Below are positions 33,437 to 41,925 of a DNA stretch of 47,304 bases, piece after piece (position 1 is the first letter of the stretch; every line of letters starts with the position of its first letter). The notes beneath the pieces were generated by a model. The model did not search any database. It was not told the origin of the DNA and worked only from the letters and a program-made list of their open reading frames with translations. The DNA lies in NCBI GenBank assembly GCA_017959065.1, contig JAGDBK010000097.1, positions 1-47,304 on the forward strand, in the 5' to 3' direction. The DNA is from Clostridia bacterium (GTDB lineage Bacteria; Bacillota; Clostridia; Oscillospirales; CAG-272). The translations under genes were made by a program, and so were the position numbers.

Positions 33437-34732
33437 TCAGTTGGCTTTCCCCTGTATGAAATCCTCGTCGGGGCGGTAGGATCTTCTTATGACGGCGCCG
33501 AGCTTCTGCAGCTTGCCGACTATATCCTCAAATCCGCGCTCTATGAGGTGGATATCTGTGATAACAGACTGACCGGGAACAGCGAGCCCCGCAATCACCA
33601 TCGCGGCGCCTGCTCGCAGATCCACTGCCTTCATCGTCGCCGCCGTCAGCGGATGTCCGCCTTCGATTACGGCGGTCTTACCGTGGACTTCGATCTTTGC
33701 ACCGAGCTTTCGGAGTTCATCGACATATCTGAATCTTGTTTCAAACACGCCTTCAGTTATAAAACTCACTCCTTCGGCCATACACAGGACCACAGCGGTC
33801 TGGGGGTGCATGTCAGTAGGAAATCCGGGGTACGGAAGAGTCTTGATGTTGGCTTTTCTGAGCGGACCGGTTCTCGATACTATGAGACTGTCGTCAAATT
33901 CCTCTATCTCGCATCCTATCTCCTCGAGTTTTGCGGAAATGGATTCCAGATGCTTGGGAATAGTGTTGCTTATGCAGACCCTTCCTCCGGTAGCGGCGAC
34001 CGCGCTCATATATGTACCCGCTTCTATCATGTCGGGGATGATCGCATAATTGCATCCGTGAAGGCTGGTCACGCCTTTGATCTTGATTGTGTCTGTGCCG
34101 GCACCGGTGATATTGGCTCCGCAGGTGTTAAGGAAGTTGGCCAGGTCGACCACATGCGGCTCTCTGGCCGCGTTGTCGATGACCGTCACGCCTTTGGCGA
34201 AAACGGAAGCAAGAATTATGTTGATGGTCGCTCCGACGGTAATGAAATCAAAAAAGACCTGTGTCCCGCGAAGTCCGTTGGGAGCTTCGGCTTCAAGATA
34301 CCCGTTTTCTGTAGATACTTTGGCGCCGAGAGCCTCAAAGCCCTTGATGTGCTGATCGATAGGTCTCGTGCCCCCGAAATCACATCCGCCGGGGAGCCCT
34401 GCGTAAGCCCGTTTGAACCGTCCCAGCTCGGCTCCGTAGAGATATGAGGAGGCCCTCAGTTTGCTTACGAGTTCATACGGGGAGCTGCCACCCTCGAGAT
34501 TTGTACAGTCTATCTCGACTGTATTTCTGTTGATCATCCTGACATGGGCGCCCATTTTGGAGAGTATTTCCAGAGAGTTCGCAACATCGATTGCGGACGG
34601 AAGGTTCTCTATTACGCATCTGTCCTTAATGAGAATACACGCGAAAATGATTGGGAGAGCGGCATTCTTCATCCCGCTTATCTCGACCGTTCCGTTAAGT
34701 TCCCTTCCGCCTTCTATTTCAATAATGTCCAT
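33437..34732 (-). CDS. murA: UDP-N-acetylglucosamine 1-carboxyvinyltransferase
   Basis: This 431-residue cytoplasmic enzyme performs the first committed step of peptidoglycan synthesis, adding enolpyruvate from PEP to UDP-GlcNAc. K22/N23 in SGMKNAALPI and the catalytic cysteine C117 in GLPGGCDFGGTRP are present, so the fosfomycin-target cysteine is retained. Other blocks are AAVAATGGRV, GFPTDMHPQ and the C-terminal RPDEDF region. GAGGAATC precedes the ATG. It has its own promoter and terminator. Confidence 0.97.
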   Translation of the reverse strand: MDIIEIEGGRELNGTVEISGMKNAALPIIFACILIKDRCVIENLPSAIDVANSLEILSKMGAHVRMINRNTVEIDCTNLEGGSSPYELVSKLRASSYLYGAELGRFKRAYAGLPGGCDFGGTRPIDQHIKGFEALGAKVSTENGYLEAEAPNGLRGTQVFFDFITVGATINIILASVFAKGVTVIDNAAREPHVVDLANFLNTCGANITGAGTDTIKIKGVTSLHGCNYAIIPDMIEAGTYMSAVAATGGRVCISNTIPKHLESISAKLEEIGCEIEEFDDSLIVSRTGPLRKANIKTLPYPGFPTDMHPQTAVVLCMAEGVSFITEGVFETRFRYVDELRKLGAKIEVHGKTAVIEGGHPLTAATMKAVDLRAGAAMVIAGLAVPGQSVITDIHLIERGFEDIVGKLQKLGAVIRRSYRPDEDFIQGKAN

Positions 34733-34803
34733 AAGATTCCTCTTTGGGTTTGTTCATGATGATAGGATCCAATGCTGTTTCAGCGCAGAAAAGCGCAAAA
34801 AGT

Positions 34804-34831
34804 ATTATATCACGCTGCCTGCCAAAAACAA
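34804..34831 (-). promoter_or_regulatory. Predicted murA promoter
   Basis: On the minus strand TTGTTT (34826-34831), a 16-bp spacer and TATAAT (34804-34809) with an extended TGA -10 lie about 72 bases before the murA ATG. Confidence 0.6.
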
Positions 34832-34937
34832 CAGTATTTATAAAAATTTAACAATTTGAAGCGCTGCTTTGCGGAAATTAAACAAATCAGCCATAACAGC
34901 CGGAAATATTCAGCGAATGAAAAGAATTCTTTCAGAC

Positions 34938-36041
34938 TCAGTTCTGCTTCTGATTGAGATATGCTACGACAAGGTTCGTAACCATATCGTAGCTTTTTAT
35001 TCCTCCGGCACCCTGCAGGGTCAGGTATGTGTCATTTATGGTGCCGGTGATCTCCGAAGCAACGCTCTCACGGTACTTGTCGAAGAAACTGCTGAAAGCA
35101 TAAAGTTCGTTGAGCGCACGCGCATCAAGCTTTGACAGCGTTTCACTGTAAAGGTTCCTGTCGGTCTTGTAAAGAGCCCTGATGATGTATTCCAGGGTAT
35201 TCATGTATCCGCAATACCTTATATAAGCGTCATCCGAACCGGTACATGCAATGAATGCCATGAAATTAGCTTCGTCCTCGCGGGCTATGCCGCGCTGGTG
35301 AGCCATTTCGTGGGCAACGGTGAATGCGCGTGAATAAGGAGGGAAATTCGTGTTAATGTTTATCTCCCCGGTAAAGAAAGTATATACGCCCGCGATATGG
35401 GTGTAAGTCATCGGCTCACTCAGCACGATCGGTTTGGCCTTCCCGTTTATCGGGGAAAGGAAACTGTAGTCGGAGCAGAGCTTTTTATATGTACCTGAAA
35501 GAATGTCACCTGTTTCGCGCACCGTGTGCGGGGAGACTGAAAATCCCTCGGAGTCGTACGCGATGCTGTCCGCAAGTCCGTTTATCTGTTCCTCCAGCTT
35601 CACGGCAGTGTCGTAAAGCTCCTGCGCTGATACCTCTCCAAGCTCCAGATCGAGTTTTTTGTCCAGAGTTTCTCCGTAGTATCCGGTACCGAAGCCTAAA
35701 ACGAGAAGACAGTAAAGAAGCGGTACCGCGGATGCGACGGAGACTATGAATCTTATGCTTCCCCTTTTATCCGTGAATTTTGAGGAGAGTACGATAAGAG
35801 AGATCAGAAACACAGGAATCAGCAGCAGAAACGCCTCGGCAACGGAAAACGGAAACGGGTAAGTAAGATATGCAAGAAGCTGTCTGGTTATGCATCCTAT
35901 GTATCTTACGAAAAAATCCGCGAAAGGTCTCGATAATACCGAGGCGATATGCACGGCGGCAGCCGCGGGAGTCAGGATGAATATTATTATCCTCGGAACA
36001 AGCGGGAAATAATCCCTTATCTTCTGAATAATCTTTGACAT
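34938..36041 (-). CDS. DUF3810-family membrane protein with zinc-peptidase motif
   Basis: This 367-residue protein has three hydrophobic segments in the first ~120 residues and a soluble C-terminal part with a HEMAHQRGIAREDEANF block (HExxH at 244-248, possible third ligand E257). That is the arrangement of a membrane-anchored gluzincin-type zinc peptidase. DUF3810 itself has no settled function that I know. The ATG at 36041, behind GGAG, is preferred over a longer frame reaching 36188, which would overlap ilvE. It lies 98 bases downstream of ilvE on the same strand, with a long hairpin between. Confidence 0.88.
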   Translation of the reverse strand: MSKIIQKIRDYFPLVPRIIIFILTPAAAAVHIASVLSRPFADFFVRYIGCITRQLLAYLTYPFPFSVAEAFLLLIPVFLISLIVLSSKFTDKRGSIRFIVSVASAVPLLYCLLVLGFGTGYYGETLDKKLDLELGEVSAQELYDTAVKLEEQINGLADSIAYDSEGFSVSPHTVRETGDILSGTYKKLCSDYSFLSPINGKAKPIVLSEPMTYTHIAGVYTFFTGEININTNFPPYSRAFTVAHEMAHQRGIAREDEANFMAFIACTGSDDAYIRYCGYMNTLEYIIRALYKTDRNLYSETLSKLDARALNELYAFSSFFDKYRESVASEITGTINDTYLTLQGAGGIKSYDMVTNLVVAYLNQKQN

Positions 36042-36069
36042 ATAGTGCTCCGTTTTTTGCGATGTCAAG

Positions 36070-36108
36070 TTCAGGCGAGCCTCATCTTCCGGATGAGACC
36101 CGCCTGAA
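36070..36108 (-). other. Long hairpin between ilvE and the DUF3810 gene
   Basis: TTCAGGCG...CTCATC (36070-36086) pairs with GATGAG...CGCCTGAA (36092-36108), nearly 17 bp with a 5-base loop. There is no T tract on the minus strand, where it lies between two co-directional genes. T residues occur on the plus side only. It may act as an RNA processing or partial termination structure. Confidence 0.6.
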
Positions 36109-36139
36109 GTGATTTTTGATATGCTTTCGCTAAGGTCCG

Positions 36140-37210
36140 TCAGTCGACCTTGACAGTCCAGCCGAACGGATCGGCAATCTTGCCCCACTGGATGCCGGTG
36201 AGGGTGTCGTAGAGTTTATGGGATATCGGGCCGATGTTGCCGCCGGAAACGATCATCTTGTTGCCGTTGTTGTTGAGCTCGCCTATGGGTGAGATGACAG
36301 CGGCGGTACCTGTGCCGAACGCCTCATCGAGTTTGCCGTTTTTGTATGCTTCCTCTAGTTCGTCAACCGATATTTTGCGCTCAGAGACCTTCATTCCCCA
36401 GCTGCGGAGCAGAGCAAGGCAGGAGTCGCGCGTAACGCCGGGAAGTATGCTTCCTTCGGCAAGAGACGGGGTCACTATCTCTCCGTCTATCACGAAGAAG
36501 ACATTCATCGCACCGACTTCGTCGATATACTTGTGCTGGATACCGTCAAGCCAGAGGACCTGAGCGTATCCGAGTTTCTCCGCTTTCTGCTGGCCTATCA
36601 GAGAAGCGGCGTAGTTTCCTCCGACCTTTGCAAAACCGGTACCGCCCTTTACAGCGCGGACATACTCATTCTCGATGAATATCTTGACCGGATTGATGCC
36701 GGTTGGATAATAAGATCCGACGGGAGAAAGGATAATGGCGAATAGATAGTTCTTCGCAACATGTACGCCGAGGTGTTCATCAGTGGCAATTATGAAAGGA
36801 CGGATATACAGGGAAGTACCTTCTTCGGAGGGTACCCAGTCCCTGTCGTAGTTCACGACCGCTTTGATGGCCTGGAGCACGTCAGACGGATCCACCTGAG
36901 GGATACACATTCTGATGTTTGTATTGTTCATTCTTTCGATGTTCTTGTCCGGCCTGAAGAGCTGAATGGTACCGTCGGCAGTGCGGTACGCCTTGAGACC
37001 CTCGAACATCTCCTGAGCATAGTGGAAGACCATCGCAGCAGGGGGAAGAGAGATATCGGCATACGGGACTATGCGCGGATCGTACCAGCCTTTACCCTCC
37101 GTATAGTTCATGAGAAACATATGGTCTGTGAAATAATGACCGAACCCGAGATTATTCTGATCGGGTTTCTCTTTTTTCTTTGAGATAGGTTCGATTCTTA
37201 TATTGAGCAT
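36140..37210 (-). CDS. ilvE: Branched-chain amino acid aminotransferase
   Basis: This 356-residue PLP enzyme of fold type IV interconverts leucine, isoleucine and valine with their 2-keto acids. The PLP lysine is in GTGFAKVGGNYAASL. Other family blocks are HYAQEMFEGLKAYR, LWLDGIQHKYIDEVGAMN, EGSILPGVTRDS and AFGTGTAAVISPIG. The length fits the eukaryote-like BCAT group (about 350). The ATG at 37210 follows GGAGG. A TTGAAA-17-TATAAT promoter lies upstream; no T-box leader is seen. Confidence 0.96.
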   Translation of the reverse strand: MLNIRIEPISKKKEKPDQNNLGFGHYFTDHMFLMNYTEGKGWYDPRIVPYADISLPPAAMVFHYAQEMFEGLKAYRTADGTIQLFRPDKNIERMNNTNIRMCIPQVDPSDVLQAIKAVVNYDRDWVPSEEGTSLYIRPFIIATDEHLGVHVAKNYLFAIILSPVGSYYPTGINPVKIFIENEYVRAVKGGTGFAKVGGNYAASLIGQQKAEKLGYAQVLWLDGIQHKYIDEVGAMNVFFVIDGEIVTPSLAEGSILPGVTRDSCLALLRSWGMKVSERKISVDELEEAYKNGKLDEAFGTGTAAVISPIGELNNNGNKMIVSGGNIGPISHKLYDTLTGIQWGKIADPFGWTVKVD

Positions 37211-37261
37211 TTTAAAAACCTCCAATACTGTTCTTCGGGCCATCTTGTCCGTTCACGGCAT

Positions 37262-37290
37262 ATTATACAACCATTTGCCGGCTCTTTCAA
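37262..37290 (-). promoter_or_regulatory. Promoter of ilvE
   Basis: On the minus strand TTGAAA (37285-37290), a 17-bp spacer and TATAAT (37262-37267) predict a start near 37256, about 46 bases ahead of the ilvE ATG. Confidence 0.8.
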
Positions 37291-37337
37291 TAATATCAGA
37301 GAATCCGCGGGAGAGACACGCGGCATTTTTTGTGATT

Positions 37338-37841
37338 TTACTTATTGAGTTCTTTCCTTTTCATGATCTCTCGGACGGTATCCAGCGCGTTTTCCGGGAC
37401 AGAACCTTCCAGAGATTTTCCGTATTTCAAAAGCTCTCTTACGAAAGTGGAACTGATGTGGGAGAACTCCGGACGGGAAGGCAGCATGACTGTCTCAATA
37501 CCGGGGCAGAGGCGTCTCTCTATTTCCGCCAGGGAAAACTCATATTCGAAATCCCCGGGAGAACGCACACCTTTAAGCACGAATCCGGCGCCGACAGATT
37601 CAGCATAGTCGGATACCATGCCGGAGCTTATGTCAGTGACTATTTCCGGGAAATCCGAAAATGCGGACCTGAGTATTTCAAGTCTCTCATCCGGAGTGAA
37701 AAAGCCTGATTTTTCGCTGTTGACGAAGCTTACGACATATATTCTGCCGAACAGCGCCCTTGCCCGCATTACGACATCGTAATGCCCCAGGGTCAGGGGA
37801 TCAAAGCTGCCTGGGATTAGAACGGTGCTTTTGTCTGACAT
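37338..37841 (-). CDS. coaD: Pantetheine-phosphate adenylyltransferase
   Basis: This 167-residue nucleotidyltransferase makes dephospho-CoA from 4'-phosphopantetheine and ATP. The GSFDPLTLGH motif near the N-terminus and SRPEFSHISSTFVREL near the C-terminus (usual ISSSxVRE) are both intact. The length is typical. It starts one base after the rsmD stop, the classic rsmD-coaD pair, and is the last gene of the uvrC-rsmD-coaD unit. Confidence 0.97.
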   Translation of the reverse strand: MSDKSTVLIPGSFDPLTLGHYDVVMRARALFGRIYVVSFVNSEKSGFFTPDERLEILRSAFSDFPEIVTDISSGMVSDYAESVGAGFVLKGVRSPGDFEYEFSLAEIERRLCPGIETVMLPSRPEFSHISSTFVRELLKYGKSLEGSVPENALDTVREIMKRKELNK

Positions 37842-37842
37842 C

Positions 37843-38409
37843 TCAAGTCTTCTCCTTTCCTGTGCCCCTGTAGATCAGAAGCGTAATGAATGTTCTGCCG
37901 TAGCGGGCCTTTTTCAGTTCCTCGAAACCGTATTCCGCACAGTCGGAGCAGGGGTCTTCAGTTCCGCTTTCACACACCGTAAGCGCTCCGGAATTAAGGA
38001 ATCCGTTGGAATCAAGGGCTTTGAGCGCGCGCGGTATGAAATCGGAACTGTACGGCGGATCCAGAAACACGAGATCGAATCTGTTCCGTCCGGCACGGAA
38101 AAATGTGGAATAGTCTCCGGTGAAAACAGAACACTTTCCGGCCAGCTTTGCTTTTTCGGCGTTTTTTCTGACTGTATCGGCTGCTTTCGGCGATATATCG
38201 AGAAAGACCGCGTGTTTTGCGCCTCTGCTCAGAGCTTCGAGCCCAAGCTGACCCGACCCGGCAAAAAGATCGAGCACGTTCCTTCCTTCAATGTCGAACT
38301 GTATCATCGAGAACACAGCTTCCTTGACCCTGTCGGATGTGGGTCTGGTTGCAAGCCCGGGCAGGGCATCAAGCGGGCAGCCTTTGGCGGTTCCGGTAAT
38401 AATCCTCAT
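37843..38409 (-). CDS. rsmD: 16S rRNA (guanine(966)-N2)-methyltransferase
   Basis: This 188-residue SAM-dependent enzyme methylates G966 of 16S rRNA. The N-terminal MRIITGTAKG and TRPTSDRVKEAVFSM blocks, the SAM-binding DLFAGSGQLGLEALSRGA, and the catalytic DPPY in FLDPPYSSDF are visible. It lies 14 bases behind uvrC and one base ahead of coaD. Confidence 0.96.
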   Translation of the reverse strand: MRIITGTAKGCPLDALPGLATRPTSDRVKEAVFSMIQFDIEGRNVLDLFAGSGQLGLEALSRGAKHAVFLDISPKAADTVRKNAEKAKLAGKCSVFTGDYSTFFRAGRNRFDLVFLDPPYSSDFIPRALKALDSNGFLNSGALTVCESGTEDPCSDCAEYGFEELKKARYGRTFITLLIYRGTGKEKT

Positions 38410-38423
38410 ATATCTTAAACCTT

Positions 38424-40256
38424 TCAGTCGTTTTTATGAAAATAATCGTATACTGATCTCGCGTCAGAAGCGGAAATACCTCTGATCCCCGACAGGCTTT
38501 CCTCCGTCATCCCTTTTAACGCCGAGAGTGAACCGGCGGCTTTCAGGAGCAGAGCGGCCTTTTTGGGGCCGATGCCTTCGATCTTCTCAAGCGAGGAAGT
38601 TCTGACGGTCTTCCTTTTGGAAGCTTCGGTAAATGAATAGGTAAATCGATGGACTTCCTCCTGCAGTTTGTACACAAGCATATAGACAGCGCGGTTCCGG
38701 GCGATGCTGATCTCATTCTCGCCGTCTGTGAGTACTCTTGTCTTGTGATACTGGTCTTTCACCATGCCATAGACCGGAACATCCACACCCAGCTTTTCGG
38801 CGATGCTCCGAACTGCATTAACATGTCCCCGTCCGCCGTCAAGCATAATCAGATCAGGCATCGATGCAAAAGACGTGTCATTGTCTATCAGACGGCGGAA
38901 TCTTCTTTCAAGCGCTTCCGACATTGAGGCGTAGTCATTCTGCCCGTCAACTGTCTTTATTTTGAATATTCGATATGCCTGGCGGTCAAATTTACCGTTG
39001 TTCATGACAATCATCCCGGCGCTGATGTGTTCCCTGCCTATATTGGATATGTCATAAGCCTCAATGCGTTCCGGAAGAACTTCCAGTCCCAGAAGCGAAG
39101 CCAGTTCAGCCAGACTCTCGTCCGTTGTCTTCATGCTGCTCTCGTACTGAACAGCATTCTGTCTGGCATTGTCGTATGCCATCGAGCACAGCGCGTGTAG
39201 ATTCCCTTTTTCGGGTCTGCGGATCTTTACCTGGTGACCTGACGCGGCAGAAAGGTATTTTTCCGTGTCAGCGATATCATCATCGGACATCTCAAATCCG
39301 ATCAGGATCTCCCGCGGAACATATTCCCGGCGCTGATAGAACTGGGTCAGAAAAGAGGTCATGTTTTCCTCATCCAGGATTTCTCCGGCGGAGAAAACAA
39401 AATGCTCATTGTCACTGACTTTTCCTTCCCTAATATAGAACACCGATACGACTCTGCAGGCATCGTCCGAATACGTGGCGATCACATCGTGTTCAGCTTT
39501 GGGACTGGACACCACTTTCTGCCTGTCCTTCAGTCTCTTCAGAGATGCGACCGCATCTCTGCATCTTGCTGCCGACTCGTACTGCTCAAGATCGGAGTAT
39601 TCGTACATTTTTTTCTCGAGATCAGAGCATGCTTCCGAAATGTTCCCGGACAATACGCTGAGAGCGCAGCCGCACGCGAGGTCGTAAGCGCTCTTGTCGT
39701 GACCCTCCCTGCATGGCGCCAGGCACCGGTTCATTTGACTGTATATGCACGGTCTGATCTTCCCGGTATCTTGGGGAAATGAATGATTGCATGAGGGCAG
39801 GCCGAAAGACTTTCTCAGCGTGCCTATTACTTCGTATACCGTAGAAGTCGATGAGTACGGTCCGAAATATCTTGCGCCGTCATCCTTCCTTGTTCTTGTC
39901 ATAAACAGATTCGGATACTCGTCCCGGACTGTCATCTTTATGTACGGATATGATTTCGCATCCTTGAGTTTTATGTTGTATTTTGGAGAATACTGCTTGA
40001 TCAGGCTGTTTTCAAGGGTCAGAGCTTCTATCTCGTTGTCGCAGAGAATATAGTCAAAGTCGCATACGCGGCTGACCATCTTTTCCGTCTTTATATTCTT
40101 CTGGCTGTCCTGAAAATAGCTTGAGACCCGGTTCTTCAGTTTTCGGGACTTGCCGACGTAGATCACTTTGCCGCTGCTGTCCTTCATCAGGTAAACGCCG
40201 CTTCTGAGAGGAAGTCCGCGCGCTTTCTCACGCAGGTAATCAATGTTTCTGTTCAC
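38424..40256 (-). CDS. uvrC: Excinuclease ABC subunit C
   Basis: This 610-residue nucleotide-excision-repair nuclease makes both cuts beside a lesion with UvrB. It has a GIY-YIG domain (GVYLMKDSSGKVIYVGKSRKL), a cysteine-containing middle region, a UVR motif (~residue 205-235), the C-terminal RNase H-like endonuclease domain (ERIEAYDISN, PDLIMLDGGRGHVNA) and a double helix-hairpin-helix at the end (LEKIEGIGPKKAALLLKA). The GTG at 40256 has GGAGG 7 bases upstream; a 13-codon extension to 40295 would contain it. Confidence 0.96.
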   Translation of the reverse strand: MNRNIDYLREKARGLPLRSGVYLMKDSSGKVIYVGKSRKLKNRVSSYFQDSQKNIKTEKMVSRVCDFDYILCDNEIEALTLENSLIKQYSPKYNIKLKDAKSYPYIKMTVRDEYPNLFMTRTRKDDGARYFGPYSSTSTVYEVIGTLRKSFGLPSCNHSFPQDTGKIRPCIYSQMNRCLAPCREGHDKSAYDLACGCALSVLSGNISEACSDLEKKMYEYSDLEQYESAARCRDAVASLKRLKDRQKVVSSPKAEHDVIATYSDDACRVVSVFYIREGKVSDNEHFVFSAGEILDEENMTSFLTQFYQRREYVPREILIGFEMSDDDIADTEKYLSAASGHQVKIRRPEKGNLHALCSMAYDNARQNAVQYESSMKTTDESLAELASLLGLEVLPERIEAYDISNIGREHISAGMIVMNNGKFDRQAYRIFKIKTVDGQNDYASMSEALERRFRRLIDNDTSFASMPDLIMLDGGRGHVNAVRSIAEKLGVDVPVYGMVKDQYHKTRVLTDGENEISIARNRAVYMLVYKLQEEVHRFTYSFTEASKRKTVRTSSLEKIEGIGPKKAALLLKAAGSLSALKGMTEESLSGIRGISASDARSVYDYFHKND

Positions 40257-40283
40257 TTTCCAGCCTCCGGTGTTTCGGGTGAA

Positions 40284-40342
40284 GAGAAAAAGCAAACGGA
40301 CCTGAGTTCCGACCGCTTCTGGGCGGCAAAAACCAAGTCCGT
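40284..40342 (-). terminator. Terminator of the HPr gene
   Basis: On the minus strand an 8-bp outer stem, ACGGACTT/AGGTCCGT (40342-40335, 40303-40296), encloses an inner GCCGC/GCGGT helix and is followed by TTGCTTTTTC. Confidence 0.65.
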
Positions 40343-40402
40343 ACGGTTATCTGTTGTCCGGCCGCAGTGAAAGTACCGCAGCGGATGCCTGACTTGCCGG
40401 AA

Positions 40403-40666
40403 TTATTCGTTGAATCCGGTATTGATGAGATTGGAAAGACCTTCGAGAGCCTCGTTCTCGTCAACCCCGTCAGCAATGAGCGTAATCGTCATTCCTTTTG
40501 TGATCCCGAGAGAAAGCACTCCGAGAAGGCTCTTCGCGTTCACCCTGCGGTCTTCTATCTCGACCCATATCGAACTCTTATATGAATTGGCCTTCTGAAT
40601 GAAAAATGTTGCCGGACGCGCATGGAGGCCCACATTGTTTTTTATGGTGACATCAACCGAGATCAT
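40403..40666 (-). CDS. ptsH: HPr-family phosphocarrier protein
   Basis: This is an 87-residue PTS phosphocarrier. The active-site His15 is in NVGLHARPAT and the regulatory Ser46 is in AKSLLGVLSLG, so it can both pass phosphate in sugar uptake and act with CcpA when phosphorylated by HPr kinase. AGGAG precedes the ATG. It is a single-gene unit with its own promoter and terminator; no ptsI is adjacent, which is common in Clostridia. Confidence 0.95.
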   Translation of the reverse strand: MISVDVTIKNNVGLHARPATFFIQKANSYKSSIWVEIEDRRVNAKSLLGVLSLGITKGMTITLIADGVDENEALEGLSNLINTGFNE

Positions 40667-40767
40667 GTTTCTTGATACGCTCCTGTAAAGAATAAAAAAT
40701 AAATCATAACATAAAGTTACAATTTTAAAGAACTATTTTGCGTAAAATGAAAATTTTCTTCGTTTAT

Positions 40768-40796
40768 AGTATAACAGATGTTTTCGGCAAAATCAA
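40768..40796 (-). promoter_or_regulatory. Promoter of the HPr gene
   Basis: On the minus strand TTGATT (40791-40796), a 17-bp spacer and TATACT (40768-40773) give a ~95-base AT-rich leader before the HPr ATG. Confidence 0.75.
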
Positions 40797-40882
40797 TACT
40801 TTTACTTATTTTTTTATGATACCCGGAATCCCGGTTGTGCCCGAAGGCAAAGCGTTTACAGGCACAGCCGGCTGCAGCCGGG

Positions 40883-41386
40883 TCAGTTGGATGACTTTCT
40901 GACTTCGGTGATAGTCACTTCGGAACAAATCCGGTCGGTATATATGCGGATCTTCATTCCGGGAACGAATGCAGTATCCCCGTCAAGCCAGAAGCTTCCG
41001 TCCTGAGCAAAAATGCCTCTGGATGTGAAAGATCCTCTGAGATCCACGAGATCCGCTCCCGGAGACTCCGTCTTTACTATCGATCCGTCGGACAGTTCTT
41101 TGATTATCTCCGCGGGGACGATCGTCTTGTCTGCGGTAAGCGTCCCGAGCTCCTTCCCGCTGTCCGCATAATAAACTGTATCGCCGCCTCTGAAATAATC
41201 GCTTGCGCTGTGCTCGACGGAAGAGGCCAGAAAACGCACTTCGGCTGTCTCGGATTGCGACGAAAGGCCGATGCTGTCGCTGATGTTGGCGCGAATGATG
41301 ATCGTGGCCGCAACGCACAGGATGATCAGTATTATCACTACATCGATGACGTTCAGTCCGATCCTTTTTCCATCTTTCTTTTTCAC
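40883..41386 (-). CDS. DUF4330-like single-pass membrane protein (second copy)
   Basis: This 167-residue protein has a Lys-rich cytoplasmic start, the segment GLNVIDVVIILIILCVAATI as its one membrane helix, and a beta-rich extracytoplasmic domain with GGDTVYYADSGKELGTLT. The NVIDVVIIL block and the GDTIY/GDTVY plus LGxx pattern match the protein encoded just upstream, so the two are diverged tandem duplicates. The start is GTG, with AAGGAG about 12 bases upstream. Function is unknown. It is the last gene of the trmD-ligase block; a GC-rich hairpin without a T tract (about 40828-40878) follows. Confidence 0.8.
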   Translation of the reverse strand: MKKKDGKRIGLNVIDVVIILIILCVAATIIIRANISDSIGLSSQSETAEVRFLASSVEHSASDYFRGGDTVYYADSGKELGTLTADKTIVPAEIIKELSDGSIVKTESPGADLVDLRGSFTSRGIFAQDGSFWLDGDTAFVPGMKIRIYTDRICSEVTITEVRKSSN

Positions 41387-41402
41387 GGCTCTGGGCAGCT
41401 CC

Positions 41403-41894
41403 TTACTTTGTGATTATTTTTACTGATACAAGAGTACCCCGGCCGGAGAATGACGGGGTCCTGTACTCGGCCTCGTTGCCAACAATGAGTTTGAATCTTC
41501 CCTCGGTGACATAACAGTCGGTAAGTCTGACATCGTCTGCGCGGACCGTTATATACAGATCGAGCATGTCAGGCACACGCGATTCTTTTGATTCACCGCT
41601 TCCGGAGTCAAATGTCTTTCTGACGGAATCGACGTATTCGGCGTTTATCACTTCTCCCAGCTTTCGCTGGGTATTCATGTCGTATATAGTGTCGCCCTGT
41701 TTTATGAGGCCTGAAAACTCATTCCTTATCTCTTTGCTCTCAATAACGAATTCCACTTCGTAAACCCTGTCGGAAGAAGGCGCGTCGTTTTTGAAGAACA
41801 GGAAATACACGAGAGCGGCAACGGCTGCAAGAACAAGCAGAATTATGATCACGTCGATAACATTGAAACGGAAAGCCTTCTTTTTCTCTTCCAT
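41403..41894 (-). CDS. DUF4330-family single-pass membrane protein (first copy)
   Basis: This 163-residue protein has one membrane helix (FNVIDVIIILLVLAAVAALV, residues ~9-30) and an outside beta-rich domain containing KQGDTIYDMNTQRKLGEV. DUF4330 proteins have no assigned activity that I know. It follows the O-antigen ligase-like gene by 31 bases and is followed by its paralogue 16 bases later. The tight spacing suggests that both partner the ligase-like protein at the membrane, for instance as accessory or structural subunits; this is inference. Confidence 0.82.
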   Translation of the reverse strand: MEEKKKAFRFNVIDVIIILLVLAAVAALVYFLFFKNDAPSSDRVYEVEFVIESKEIRNEFSGLIKQGDTIYDMNTQRKLGEVINAEYVDSVRKTFDSGSGESKESRVPDMLDLYITVRADDVRLTDCYVTEGRFKLIVGNEAEYRTPSFSGRGTLVSVKIITK

Positions 41895-41925
41895 TCTGTG
41901 ATAACTCCTTTCGGTCCGTCGGGCT

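Noticed and set aside
33329..34447. Long open frame (372 codons) opposite murA
   Set aside because: It is antisense to murA and runs through the riboswitch promoter and murA terminator; no family motif.
37211..37337. T-box or attenuator ahead of ilvE
   Set aside because: The leader from the predicted start is only about 46 bases, too short for a T-box, and shows no leader peptide rich in branched amino acids.
40828..40878. Terminator after the second DUF4330 gene
   Set aside because: The hairpin is GC-rich but no T tract follows on the minus strand; termination there is not supported.
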